Notes: generated by a model from the sequence alone, not told the origin. A stretch of DNA of 64,000 nucleotides from Syngnathus acus (GCF_901709675.1 NC_051090.1:11107342-11171341); one strand, 5' to 3'. Positions 52,801 through 64,000 are shown, counted from the stretch's first letter. Program-made: numbers and translations.

Positions 52801-55800
52801 TTCATGGCGGCCGCATCGACTGGTCGCAAGGAATCGCGCAGAGGTGGAGGAAAAGGAATTGTGCTGGGGGGTCTACTCTGCGCGGGGCACGCTCTCCCAG
52901 TGGCGTCCGATGTCCTTGTTTTGGAGTGGCATGGAAACGGCTATCAAAGCCTGGGAATGCGGCTGAGGTGTTGGAGCATGTGTGTTTGGATAGAATAGAA
53001 CACAGCGTCATGGCTCAGACGGACGCTGACACTCAGAGTGGACAAAAAAGACAACACAGACAGACACAGGGAGAAGAGGAGAAGCTGTTCAACAACAAAA
53101 AGACCCCTTATCACCAAAATAAACATGTTGCCTGGCTGACATAATGATCTGGACAAATTCCCTCGTCACAAGCTCCCAGCCAGTTGACTTCAGCCGGCAG
53201 CCAATTAAGCAGCCGTCGGCATCGTCGCTGAGCTGTGTTCGTGGCAAGTCGCCCAGCCGAGGAGCCAAATTGTGTTGGGCCAGCCCGTAACGGGGTGGCT
53301 GAAAAATGAACTCCGCTTGGGTGTTTTTCAGCGTGCGCAGACGGATGGCGCGTTGAGCGCACGCTCCAATTTGTGTGACATTTTCAGCGCCCGCAGCCGC
53401 TCGGGTCCTTCACACAGTCACAACTCTGCAAGATGGTGTAACTGTAGAACTTCCACTCAATGTGCTTTTCCATGTCGTCAAGAACAAAGCCAAGATCTTA
53501 TTTTAGTGCACAGCAGAGAAACACAGTTGCGCTCTTTTTTTTGTGCTATGCCAGTATTATGATGAATCATAATCATCATTGATGATGATGATGATGATTT
53601 TCTTTCCAGCATTTGATTTCCAGCCACTTTTTATATTTGTCTCAACCACTACTTTCCAAAAGATAGAGGACGAAAATAACGTCAAGAAATAGAGCAAGCC
53701 TACTTGATGAGGTGTCCATCCTAAATGCAAAGATGCACAATGTGTGCAAAACGGCTTGATATGTTGCACCTTGCAGTGCATGTAATAAATACCAGCGTCA
53801 GAATTTAAAACACGAGGATCCCACCAGAGTCCATTTGCACTGCATTTCTGCACAAGCTCTTACAACTGAGGACAAAAAAAAAAAAATGCAGTTTCAATTG
53901 TAAAGGACTGACCCTTCATAGCCGGGAACATTGGCGATCACCACGATCTTCTTTTCCTTTCCTCCCATGCTTCTCATGGACGTGGTAGAGGATCTCTCCC
54001 CAGGATCCCTGTCGAGCTCTGAAACGAGTTCCCAATCGTTCACAGTGATTCAAGATCGAGGTGTTTGTTCCGGTGAGAGCTTCGTTGGATCCGAGAGGAG
54101 AGCTCGATCCCAAAGTCGAGCTGCTAATGGCACTTCTGCGGGAGCCGCAGATGTCCTGGGATAAGCACGGATTGGGGGGGGGGGCGTCTGAGAGGAAGTG
54201 TTGCAGGGAACACGTCTTGTTATGAAGGAGCGCGCACTATGCCACAGCAGCGCCGAGTGTCTCCGAAACACGAGAGATGACAGCCAGCCGGCCAACCCAC
54301 CGGCCAGTTAGGACCTCGGCCAACTCGAGACTGAAAAGCAGCAGACGCTTTGCTTTTGCTTTGTTTGGCTTTTTCAGAAGGCAGCATTGTTCGATCTCAG
54401 CTCTCGTAACCACACCGCCGCTGCTCTAATCTCACTTTGGGACTCGCCAAGGGCCTGCTCCTAGAATAGCAACAAAATCTAGAGAGGCTCTTGATAAATT
54501 CTCTTTGTTTGCTCGTTGTTTCTGTTTATGTCACGTTAGCATACCTATCGTTTAGCCCAGGGGTGGGCAAACCTTTTGACTTGCGGGCCGAATTGGGTTC
54601 TAAATTTTGACCGGGGGGCCGAACCAGGAGCAGATGGATGTAGTGTTTGTGTGAAGTAATATAAATGACATGTAAAGGTCATTGCATAAAAGGTTTTTAC
54701 TTTTAGTAGATACTAAAGCATGGATATTAAAAAAAGCTTTTTGAAAACAAATGCATTTATTAACAGCATTAAAAAAATATTTCACCAAAAAACTACTATC
54801 AGTGATTCTTATTAAATACGACACTGTTATGATGAATAACATTTTCCATCACTTCAGCGCCTGCAGGTCAGATTTATGAAATATGTTTATCTAATGAGGC
54901 GAAATCACATCCAACGGCAAACATTCTGACCAAATACATCATCTTGAAGAATCAGTGAAAGAATACATCTAAATAAAGTAATAAAGAAATCAATAGTATT
55001 GTTGGTTTCCCTTTTTTGCTAGTGCATCATAGTCTGGAGTAAAATTTGTTGTGGTAATTCTTAGGATAGAGCCGAGGTGTCGGTCCGTTAACCTAGATCT
55101 GTGACGGGCTTTGTTGACGTTCATGTGGCTGAACGTCTTCTCACACACGTAGGTCGAGCCAAATTGTCCACTCTTTTTTTAAAATTCGGCACTCAGTGTC
55201 CACCTTTCTTTTCTTCGGGCCACTCATTTTAATGGAAGGATTCCAGGGGAAGGTTTGTGGGTGGCATTAGCGTAACACTGTATCTGAAAACTCAGCGCGC
55301 GAATTACGAGAATATTGACGTCACAGCCTACACTCGAAATTCGGCACTGATAGATGAAATTACTACGTACTACTGAGTGCGCACACGCACTTGTGAGTCT
55401 GCACCGAGCTTTCTGACACGGCTCCCGGGATTAATGCGCGGGCGGGCGCTTCCCCATCTACTGGGGAAACACAGTAATTGCAGGGAAAATGACCCCCAAA
55501 AAATTAATAATACAATTTATTCAGGTTTGGCGGGCCGGATTAAACGGCCCCGTGGGCCGGATGTGGCCCGCGGGCCGTAGTTTGCCCATGTCTGGTTTAG
55601 CCTGTTGTTGCTCGTTCATGTCTGTTCTTGGTGTTGGATTTTGTCGAATAAATTTCCCCCAAAATGCAATTTATACTCCGGAGCGACTTATATATGGTTT
55701 TTTTTCACGTTATTGTGCATTTTATGGCTAATGCGACCTATATTCCGGAGCAACTTTTAGTCCGAAAAATACGGTACATACGCACACATACGCAAGAAGC

Positions 55801-56571
55801 AGGATGACAGCGATTCATTAAGACACGCTGTCATCGAGCGGCAATCAGTGTAGCCCATAATTACAAAATTTTAAAGCAGAAGTACGGAAATGTACACTCC
55901 TTGTTTCCGAAACAAGACGTCATTCAGTTATTCATCTACGTAAATGCCAAGTTTCACCATGTGACATGAAATATTCCAGAATGTCATTGGAAAGTATGTG
56001 TCCAAGCATTTGTTGGTGTGTTTTCCTGGCGCTCCGTCCTGTTGTCGCAATGTGTTCCATGCGCTAATTGGCCAGAGCGGGGTCTGTTGCCGTTGGGTTT
56101 AAAAGTGCTTTACATCCCACCCGCTGCGTCGCCCCGACCAAATATCCATGCTCCACATTTGCTATATTTAGCTTCTACGCATCGAGATTGGGGCACGCAG
56201 GGGCCTATTGCAGGGGGGCAGGTGGAAAAACATTTTCAACACCTTACAGCGTGTCCTTTGTATGCAGCTGAAGAGACTCATGGAAAGGCGTGGCGTGCCA
56301 CACTCGGCGGACTGTGGAGGGTACCCGTGTTTGCCAAAAAGGGATGGTGGGGTGCTCAGGCATTCCTCATCCCATACTGTGCCTGCAGCACAAGAGAAAG
56401 CTATTGCTTTCAAAAAATGTCAAAGTAGACAAAAATGATGTTTGGCGTTTTTAAAAAAATATATATTTTAATTCGAACAGAATGATCTTTTAGGCTCGGC
56501 TCACCTTGTATTGGATCGTATCGAGGAAGAGGTCGGCCGGCAAAGCTGGGCTTTGCGCTGCCAGCCGTCAT
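49823..56571 (-). CDS. Unrecognised single-pass membrane protein, four-exon model
   Basis: Proposed exons in gene order: 56505-56571, 53913-54018, 51325-51559, 49823-50119. All have AG/GT borders and compatible phases, giving 705 nt and 234 residues. I do not recognise the family. The start ATG gives MTAGSAKPSF. Residues 30-135 are polar and proline/serine-rich, with PPPIPMSP and a basic RNRSNSLRFGR patch, then AFYRHLEKVGTMRCFWELK. A basic cluster RTARKRKR (about 149-156) precedes one hydrophobic segment (167-192, DLWLLGSVCLVATFLTLQRL start), then KKKGR. The last exon is either terminal, reading to the stop at 49823, or is spliced at a GTGAAA donor just below 49916. The join of exon 1 to exon 2 is the weakest part: an alternative acceptor at 54155 exists but leads to a stop. 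It lies between mylk4 and the serpin. No function is assigned. Confidence 0.5.
51027..51104. repeat. (GTGC)n/(GT)n microsatellite
   Basis: Irregular GTGCGTGTGTGAG-type repeat within the last intron of the four-exon model; the source of long but spurious open frames. Confidence 0.9.
54558..55594 (-). mobile_element. hAT (Charlie/GTF2IRD2-like) element, internally deleted
   Basis: A 1037-base element flanked by a perfect 8-base duplication, GTTTAGCC (54550-54557 and 55595-55602). The left end is CAGGGGTGGGCAAAC and the right end GTTTGCCCATGTCTG. Sub-terminal GCGGGCCG blocks are typical of this fish hAT group. On the minus strand it keeps a transposase remnant (54990-55227). It sits in intron 1 of the four-exon model. 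Confidence 0.93.
54990..55227 (-). pseudogene. hAT transposase remnant, N- and C-termini joined
   Basis: From the ATG near 55227 the frame reads MSGPKKRKVDTECR, the usual N-terminus of GTF2IRD2-like hAT proteins. After a frame change it reads FGSTYVCEKTFSHMNVNK, then RHRSRLTDRHLGSILRI and TPDYDALAKKG, the C-terminal dimerisation (hATC) region. The whole catalytic middle is missing, so this is a deletion derivative. Confidence 0.8.
55640..55774. mobile_element. MITE fragment ending in GTCCGAAAAATACGGTA
   Basis: Repeats of 'ccggagcgacttatat' and 'ccggagcaacttttagtccg' end in the terminus TCCGAAAAATACGGTA, which I know from abundant fish miniature elements. The opposite inverted end is not seen, so the copy is truncated. 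Confidence 0.6.
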
Positions 56572-59065
56572 TGTTGTGGAACAATCTGCTCATCACGTTT
56601 GCATTTTTCCACAATAGCACCTTATTGAGAGCACTGTTCCCCGCGGGGCCTCTCATGTGCCAGCTGTCGGGGTTTAGGGATCAAACCTTTTATTTGTTTT
56701 GTAGTTTGGAGAAGCGGATGGCACACGGTTTCAGCGAGCGTAAAAGCATTTGGAGGCTCGCGGCCGGCGTGACAAAGACGATTAAAAACAAGCACACGAG
56801 CAGGGGCCGAACAGTGGCTGCCGGTGCGCGTTATCTCGCACTCGTAAAAAAGACGATAAGGGAGTCTCCCTCTGAACATTCCCAGAGAAGTGTGCTGCCA
56901 ACAGAACACGCCGTTTTAGATGTCAACAAACGTTGACTTCTTCTAGATGGTGCCTCCATGGCTGAATTAACTCAAAAAGCATCCTTCAATCTTTTGAAAG
57001 ACTTAAATGACTGCAATCTGGTGGAGGGGGGGGGTGTCTGTGATCACATCAAACAATAGCAAACCCCACGATTGAGGAATGACAGCAGAACATGCCCGAT
57101 ACATGCCAAGCATGTGCAGGTGTTTATTTTGGGCTGGACGGATCCAAATCGAATGCTGCTAGGCTACGCTACGTTTGCTGTTTGTATCCTCATGTGAACT
57201 ACTGCCACAAGATGCTGCCTAACGCTCTGTGTCCCGTCCTCTCTCCCGCCCTCGACACGATCCGCTGTCCAAGCGGTATTATGTTTGCCTCGGGAACCTC
57301 GTCAACTCCAGGACAGCAATGAAAGCGAGACCTGTTATTGGACACCTGGAACAGACTCGCCGCTTAGGGCCCTTCGTCGCCCATCGATGAGTGCTGCAAA
57401 TGGAGAAGGCTTCGTGAAGGTCTCAAGTTAATGTGTACAAAAGCGGATAACAGAGATGGATAACAGGTTGTTACTACTTATCTCAACAAGGTCATTCAGA
57501 GAGCACACAGCTCTACGGTACTCATCAATCAAGCAATGAACGCCACCCATTCCGACGTATGGTATCCGTCCTTCTTGGCAGACTTTCAAGGAAAACTTTG
57601 TGAGCACGGCTACACAATGCTGCTGCTGCTTATGAAAGCGACATCGGCGGTGCAAAGGTCGCCATAAATCAGAGCTGTTGATCACGGTTGCCGAGGCTAC
57701 GCTGTAAGCCAGCTGGCGTGACGAGCTGAAATCCGCACCATAAATCACACGGAACACACCTTTGCAAACAAGAACCTGTTTTCCTGGCAAAAGCCCGCCA
57801 GACCGCACGCATTTGTCGTCCATAAATCAATCGGCATTTCGACATCTCCACTCAATTGACATCCTCGTCTCTAAATGCAGTGGCGATACATGACAAAGTA
57901 CAACCGCAGAATTTTGTGACAAAGTTATGTCGAGTTCTCGGGGCTACGTGTACTTGACTTGAGCAATTGCATTTGTCATGACTTTGTACTTAGTCCCTCT
58001 TGTTGTCCGTCTTCAAGAAAATGATTTGCGGTGGATGTGCTCAGTCGTCGTCATGAAGCAGTTCTCTATCCCATCTGAAAAACACACAAGTGAGATGTAT
58101 TAGCTGCATTAGAATTCAAAGTGTGTTGTCTACAATATGAGCGAAGCCACATGAGTGCTATGAGTAGTGAGTAGTTTTGCCACCTCTGTCTCAATGTACA
58201 CAAATCAAACTGCTCGGTGTGTGTGTATTTTCAATAAGTCAGCTATGATGGGTGTGTTGGACTGTGTTGGTTAGACTGACAAAACAAAAGCACCCTGTGC
58301 ATGCTGACTGTTGACTTTGTTTGTCTTATCGTCGCACTCGCTCAGTCACGCGTATCCCGCCCACACACAGCAGTCCACACACAGCAGTCCAAACACAGCG
58401 AACAGAGCGAGCCGCGCCCGAGCGTCAATTGGATTCCCGAGCGCACCGCTGGACACGTTACTTGCTCTGCTTTGACCTCTCACTGGAATCAAGCGCGTGG
58501 AAAAGAGTAAGTAAGCAAAGCGGACCAACTGCTAAGGCAATAACTCAAATAGAAGTTGACAGCGTTGAGCGTTCCTTATCGTGCAAATTCTCCTTCACGT
58601 TAAAAAGTTAAAGTTAAAAGTCACGTTACGTTGACGCGATAGCCAACTCGAAACGACAAATGAGTAGTTTGTCCGACTGCGTGCGACTTCCGTTGTCTGT
58701 TTCCTGCTTTCCAGTGTGCCGTTATCTGCCAACTGCAACTTTGCATTGTTTTTCGGGCACACTCACACGAAATCAGCTGAAGAGCTAAAAGGTGCAAATG
58801 AGAATAATGACAACAAAAGAATAACATGTTTGAAAAGTACTTAAATTGTCGCATGAGTCGCCTGTTGGAGGCACATTGCTGTCCTTTCAGTCTTGTACAC
58901 CTGCTATTGAGAAGGTAATCTGGTCAAGAGAAGCAAATTAAAAAAAAAAAGGAAACGTTCAAAAATTGAAAACTAATTTATTAGGCCTGTTGTTTTTCCG
59001 AGCGCATGCACAGGTATGCAAGTCATGCGTTTGTCTCGTTCTAGGGAAATATTTGCGCTTCAACA
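56572..59065. other. Region between two divergent genes
   Basis: No coding exon supported. A 5' non-coding serpin exon may end at 58506 (donor GTAAGT) and join the acceptor just before 59046. An open frame at 57428-57823 (minus, 131 codons) has no recognisable domain or splice context. Confidence 0.4.
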
Positions 59066-60858
59066 ATGGCTGCTCTCAGCGTATCCAATACAAGTTTTGC
59101 TCTGGAGCTGCTGCGCACCCTAAGCCTGACAAACCCCAGCGGAAACCTCTTTGTCTCCCCGCTCAGCATTAGCTCAGCGTTGGCGATGGTCTACCTGGGA
59201 GCCAAAGGGGACACGGCGACACAGATGGCCCAGGTAAGCAGCGGTGCTTCCGCATGCAATTCGGGTGGCATCGCATCTAAGATGTCTATTTACCAGATAT
59301 GAAAAGAACCTTCAGAGCCGGATTAGTTATTATTCCTTTAAGAAGACTCTGCTCATACTTGCTGCTGGCAGTCTAGTCTTCCCCTTCAGTTTCTTTGAGT
59401 GAAAGTAAAAGGTGTGAAGGTCTTAAGTGGGCATCTGACAGGGCATCTGAGTGAGCTCTTGTGTGAGATTCCAAACAAATGTCTCTGTTGCCAGGCCCTG
59501 TCCTTCACATCTGGTGAACGCGTCCACGCAGACTTCCAAGCTCTCAACACTGACATCAACTCTCCCTCGGCGACGTACACCCTGAAAGTGGCCAATCGCC
59601 TTTATGGAGAAACCACTTCCCATTTCCTCTCTGTGAGTTTTCAGGGCCTGGACTCTGCCTTTGAAAAGTATGACACTCCATGTCTGAGGCCTTCTTTGCT
59701 GGCAGGAATTCCTCGGTGCCACACAGAAGTACTATGAAGCTGATCTGAAGACCGTTGATTTCATCGGGGCTCCAGAGGCGTGCAGGGCAGAGATTAATGG
59801 CTGGGTGGAGGAGCGGACCGAGAGTAAGACCTCGTCCCAGCCAAATGTGTAGTGCTGAATGCAAAACGCACACGTTGCTTTGCTTTCAGACAAGATTCAA
59901 GATCTTCTGAAGCCGGGAACGCTCAGCAGCATGACCAGATTGGCTCTGGTCAACGCCATCTACTTCAAAGGCAACTGGAAGCATCGCTTCGATCCGGCAA
60001 ACACCAAGGAGATGCCCTTCAAAGTCAACCAGGTAAAACTACAGCAGGAGATCTGAGCAGAACACGGAGAGAGGCTGGGGTACGATCGTAACGGCGGGTC
60101 AGATGTAAACCTGTCTCGGTTTCAACGTTTGTCAGAATGTGACCACGACGGTGAATATGATGTATATGATGAAGAAAATGCCTTACAACTACATCCCCGA
60201 GCTGGGTCTGCAAATCCTGGAGTTGCCGTATGTAGACGACCAGCTCAGCATGGTCATCCTGCTTCCCGAGGAGTCGACTGATGGCACAGAACCACTGCTG
60301 AAGGTACCTTCAATCTCCATCTTTCAGATTCATGCACTAAGCACCAACTTTGACGTATCTGCAAGAAGCTCACGTCGCAGTGAGACAACTGCTCTCCCTG
60401 TAGGCTTATTTGTAAGGACTTAAAGACCCGCACGTGTTGTTTTGGTGTAGCTAGAGAAGGAGCTTACCCAGTCAAAGCTGGGCGAGTGGACCAACAAAGA
60501 CAGCATGGACATCCACTCCGAGATCCGTGTCCATCTGCCAAAGTTCAAACTGGAAGAGGAGTACGAGCTGAATGACCCTTTGGCCAAACTGGGCATGACA
60601 GATGTCTTTTGCGCCGCCAAGGCTGACCTTTCCGGAATGAATGGCGAGGGTGGCCTTTCTCTGTCCACGGTGGCCCACAAAGCCTTCGTGGAGGTCAACG
60701 AGGAGGGCACCGAGGCTGCCGCAGCCACTGCCGGCATCGCATCCTTCTGCATGCTCAGGGAGGAACACTTCACAGCCGACCACCCCTTCCTCTTCTACAT
60801 TAGGCACAATAAGTCCAACGCCATCCTTTTCCTCGGAAGGTTCTCCTCTCCTCACTAG
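59066..60858 (+). CDS. serpinb1: Clade B serpin, leukocyte elastase inhibitor-like, complete
   Basis: Intracellular serine protease inhibitor of the ov-serpin type. Coding exons: 59066-59233, 59495-59632, 59706-59823, 59890-60032, 60136-60303, 60451-60858; phases agree, giving 1143 nt and 380 residues, the normal length. The exon pattern (56, 46, 39 codons and so on) is the clade B pattern without a CD-loop exon. There is no signal peptide ([16 protein letters not shown]). Visible features: [34 protein letters not shown], and the hinge [12 protein letters not shown] with small residues needed for loop insertion. The reactive site is ASFC-ML, with Cys at P1 as in SERPINB1, so elastase/chymotrypsin-like targets are likely. 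The C-terminus is [11 protein letters not shown] ... [10 protein letters not shown] splice acceptor 20 bases before the ATG implies a 5' non-coding exon. Fish have several serpinb1-like copies, so orthology is not certain. Confidence 0.95.
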
Positions 60859-60881
60859 ACAAATAAGATCAACTCAAATCA

Positions 60882-60887
60882 AATAAA
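60882..60887 (+). terminator. Putative serpin polyadenylation signal
   Basis: AATAAA 24 bases after the serpin stop codon, implying a very short 3' UTR if used. Confidence 0.6.
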
Positions 60888-61700
60888 AAACAAAAATGTA
60901 TTGGCGGCTACGTTTTTTTTCTACCAAGCATACATCGAAATAGTCAATCATTTGACGGTGTGGTGGATGAGCGGTTAGAAAATCCGGTGGTTTGAGCCCC
61001 AAATTCTACTGAGTACGTTTTCGCGTATGTGGTTGTCAAGCAGTGCCACCTGGTGGCGAAGTTTGTGTCCTACGCCCGTACGCATGTACGGCACTTCGTC
61101 ACGTTGTTGACAAAACACAATCTTTAACCGCCCAAGTCCACTTGATTATTTGATTCTAATTTTGAGTTGAGGCTGACAACCGTAGGCTACTACTGAAATG
61201 CAAAATTTCAACGAGTTGGACACACCTGCGTTATCGACCAAATAAGGCAGCTGTGACGCTATCAAGGTTGGCTTGATTTTAACATTACAGCTAACTGTGC
61301 ACAAAATGGGCGGCATCTTTCTTTGCACATTCGCCCAGATGGTGTCCTTTATGGCTATTTTAGTGTTTGCCTAGTGCCCACGTGTATATTTGAAGCTATC
61401 AACTTGTCTCACATCAACTCCACCTGTAGCTTCAAGATATTATAATATCTTGACTACTATAGTACTACGTGAAATTTTATGGTCAACTGAATCGTCATCT
61501 TAAAAATATAAACAAATATTACGACAAAATTCTGAAATTTGTGTACAAGCAAGCGATGTCACCTATTCCTAGGGTCGAGAAGAAATAATGTAAAACGGTC
61601 CTAAACGCGCATGACAAATACTTTCGTGTTACCCTGGCTTTTAAATCGAGCGCACCCTTAGCTTGCCCACTTTGGCCGTTGGATGCTTGCGCGTTGAAAA
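60888..61700. other. Serpin-bmb intergenic region
   Basis: AT-rich sequence; no gene or recognisable repeat seen. Confidence 0.5.
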
Positions 61701-61820
61701 GGGCGGAGATTCCGTGGGCACATAAAAGAGTTATTTCTATCAGCCGCGGGACAGCACCAATATTCAGTGAATATTATTCACGTTTGATTGTTGTTTTGCA
61801 ACATCAAATGACTGGTAGGT
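61701..61820 (+). promoter_or_regulatory. Putative bmb promoter and first exon
   Basis: A GC box (GGGCGG, 61701-61706) and a TATA-like CATAAAAG (61721-61728) precede a possible first exon ending at the donor GTAGGT (61815). It would join the acceptor before 62462. An ATG at 61808 would then be in frame with the ATG at 62464 through ATG-ACT-G|GC-ATG, so translation could begin three codons earlier. Inferred from signals only. Confidence 0.4.
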
Positions 61821-61933
61821 TGAAATTTGTCCTTGTTTTTTATGTTTAAACTTCAGTTAGTGCCATCGCAATGTATTTTGTTTTATCACTAATATTGCCA
61901 TAAATGTAATTTTAAATATGTAGCCATTAAGGG

Positions 61934-61958
61934 TTTTTTTTTTTTTTTTTTTTTTTTT
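61934..61958. repeat. Poly-T run
   Basis: 25 consecutive T within the proposed first bmb intron. Confidence 0.95.
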
Positions 61959-62463
61959 AAAAGGTCGAATTAAGTTTGCCTGTAAAATGTATAGTTGATT
62001 TTAGTTTCATCTTGAAAATACATCCGAACGACAAATAAACTTTGTTACTAATGCACATACGGATGCATGCATCACGAGTGCCACGATTGCGTGTCCTTGT
62101 TGGTGTGGTTTTATCACTTGGTTAGAATGTGTGTAGTTTGCCACAATTTTATCTGTGCAGAAAGAGGCTCTTTTTGATGCTACATCCAGCTTCCGTCTTG
62201 CAGCGGGCATGTCTGGGCAAAACATCGCTGATAGGGCCATTTTACCTCCTGAATTTTGTTTAAAAAAAAATAGTGATCAGGTTCATACACGTATTACACA
62301 TAACTGACGTGTATGGTTCAATAAATGTGGGTGCAAAAATATCCCATTTAAAGTTTCATTTTTCTAGTGTGGGTCTTTAAAATGGAGTGCATCATTACAT
62401 TCATGAAGCGTTTATGGAGCACTGCTTTTAGAGTTACTAAACAACTGTGATATAGTTGCAGGC

Positions 62464-64000
62464 ATGGGTCACCTCTTGTCCTACCGCAATTGCCTCCTGC
62501 TGCTCTGCATCTTTTCCAACTGGATACCAGCAACCACCGGGCTCTTTGAATGGCTGAGGCAGACTGAGCATCCTCCAGCAGAAACAGCGCCTCCATCTGC
62601 AGATGCCATTCTAGCAAAGGAAGCACAGTTTGAAATGTCAACCGGTGATGAGAGGTTCCTGTCTGAGGCCAAGCAGATGGAGCTGAATCCTCTAGACAGC
62701 TGCCACCACAAGGTAATCGCAACATTGGAACTAAAAATTGAGGCAAATAGTGACGTTTTGTTGATTCCAGATGTTCTCACGGTCGTATCGTACAAATGGC
62801 GTGATGGCATTTCGAGAAAGGTTTAGCATGCTGTTCTGTGTAGGTGGTTGCTCAGTTAAAAGTGAGCTGTGAAGGTCTCTCAGAAGAGGAACTGGCGAAA
62901 CTGGGTGTCACATTGTTCAACTGCCAGGCACAGATTGAGGGGCGCACAACGTATCCATGTACACAACACATGGTAAGCCGTAAAATGTACACAACACATG
63001 GTAAGCTGGGAAATTCCACCAAATGACCAAGTTCTGTGCATGTCCACTTATTGTCTGGTCCTCCCAAATAACTGATCTCTATATAGCATTGCACTAAGTA
63101 CTCTTACCGTAACCTGAATTTTGGGAAGCAAACATGCTTCCATTACTTGGAGGTGATGGTTATGTTTCCCATTTGCAATTTCAGAGCATAAAGGAATGCA
63201 CGGCAGCGATGGACACGTGGAACGCCTATCACATCGTGAGCAACAGGGCTCGCGCCGTGTGCTACGCGAGTCGCCAGCAACTCTTTCGGCTCAGGGCAGA
63301 GCGCACCGTAAACATGGTCATCTCCACAGCTGCCAGCCAACTAGCTGCAATGGAAGACCTCAAGGTAGGTAGCGTGCATGCGTTTTCTGTTTGACCAGAA
63401 TTACAATTACTTTTTTTTGGATACTGGTTTGAGTGTTTTGTGTCAGGACGGCCAATTGGAGCTAAGAGAGCTGACGGCAGCGTCACTGGACCGGCTCCTG
63501 AAGGGCCACGGTGAGCTCCAGACTCAGCAGGTCAAGCTGCATAAAGGCCAGAGTCAAATGCAAAGTGACCTGAGAGACAACCTGCAGCGTCTGGCTCAGG
63601 AGAAAGCCCTCATTGCCTCAGGACAAGAACTGGTGGCCCGGCTCATCCGGGAAATTACCGATCGAATGGGTGAGAGCTTTTGCGCTTCTTTGGCTCCTAT
63701 TGGAGAGGATTTAGCAGTGGGTTCAAAGTGTGAGTCAAGCTCAAATCTTTATAACGTGCAGTGGGAACGTCGCGCTTTTGATCCCTTTCGTCAGAATATG
63801 CAGAAGACCCAATCCCACACAAGCTACCTGATTTGTAAGTTTTAGCGGCTGCGGTTGTGAACCAGTCCAATTCTGCCTTTTGTGCTGCAGCGTTTGTTCG
63901 TGAGAATGTGCAGATGCAAGGCTCCCAAGTGCAGGACAGACACAGAGCCGTCGTTCAAGACCTGGAGCACATCAGACACCAAGCTCAGGACATTCAGCAA
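62464..64000 (+). CDS. bmb: Brambleberry (KAR5/GEX1 family nuclear fusion protein), partial
   Basis: Membrane protein of the nuclear envelope. In zebrafish, maternal brambleberry is needed for fusion of karyomeres and pronuclei; yeast Kar5 and plant GEX1 are relatives. Exons seen: 62464-62712, 62844-62972, 63185-63364, 63447-63669, 63891 to beyond the window. Phases agree, and the frame is open to base 64000. A signal peptide is visible (LLSYRNCLLLLCIFSNWIPATTG), then LFEWLRQ. The conserved cysteine-rich part holds DSCHHK, VSCEGLSEEEL, LFNCQAQIEGR, YPCTQHM and KECTAAMDTWNAYHIVSNRA, followed by RAVCYASRQQLFRLRAE. A long coiled coil rich in Gln and Leu follows (SLDRLLKGHGELQTQQ onwards). The transmembrane hairpin lies beyond the window. 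A 22-base duplication covers the second exon's donor. Confidence 0.92.
62957..63006 (+). repeat. Duplicated 22-base segment covering a bmb splice donor
   Basis: ATGTACACAACACATG plus GTAAGC occurs at 62957-62978 and again at 62985-63006, 28 bases apart. Each copy holds the exon end ACACATG and a GTAAGC donor. Confidence 0.97.

Noticed and set aside
57428-57823. 131-codon minus-strand frame
   Set aside because: No domain, no supportive splice context, and composition like the surrounding non-coding DNA.
43196-59065. wrnip1, expected between mylk4 and serpinb1 from mammalian order
   Set aside because: No AAA-ATPase or UBZ motifs found in any frame; it is absent from this interval.
63794-63835. 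Candidate extra bmb exon before the last one
   Set aside because: It has AG and GT borders, but its phases do not fit. The exon ending at 63669 joins 63891 in frame (G|CG), giving a sequence consistent with the family.

Overview
The window looks like nuclear DNA from a teleost fish, probably a percomorph; I cannot fix the species. Evidence: vertebrate genes split by short GT-AG introns, many dinucleotide microsatellites, and fish-type Tc1, hAT, L2 and SINE repeats. The gene order foxc1 > < gmds, mylk4, then a clade B serpin matches the vertebrate 6p25-type neighbourhood.

Layout: 1-3.4 kb holds repeats (a microsatellite-tailed SINE and a TIR element) and the 5' flank of foxc1. foxc1 is a single plus-strand exon (3406-4821) with a GT-rich 3' UTR. 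gmds (GDP-mannose 4,6-dehydratase) is complete on the minus strand: 11 coding exons from 37231 down to 7741 encode 371 residues, and every splice phase closes. Its introns hold an L2 LINE, a TIR element that has been invaded by an intact DD38E Tc1-type transposon, and several microsatellites. mylk4 is complete on the minus strand (43195-39398, 12 exons, 686 residues). A region rich in transposon debris follows (43-49.8 kb): a dead DD34E Tc1 element, a diverged ~150 bp tandem repeat and a LINE reverse-transcriptase relic.

From 56.6 to 49.8 kb a four-exon minus-strand model encodes a 234-residue single-pass membrane protein that I do not recognise. A clade B serpin close to serpinb1 is complete on the plus strand (59066-60858, 6 coding exons, 380 residues). 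The window ends inside brambleberry (bmb), a KAR5/GEX1-family nuclear membrane fusion protein (plus strand, from 62464).

The genes are neighbours by ancient synteny, not members of one pathway: a developmental transcription factor, a GDP-fucose biosynthesis enzyme, a muscle-type kinase, an intracellular protease inhibitor and a pronuclear fusion factor. I found no CRISPR array, rRNA, tRNA gene or novel multi-gene system. The items most worth a second look are the intact DD38E transposase, the TIR element it is nested in, the unnamed membrane protein, and the duplicated splice donor in bmb.
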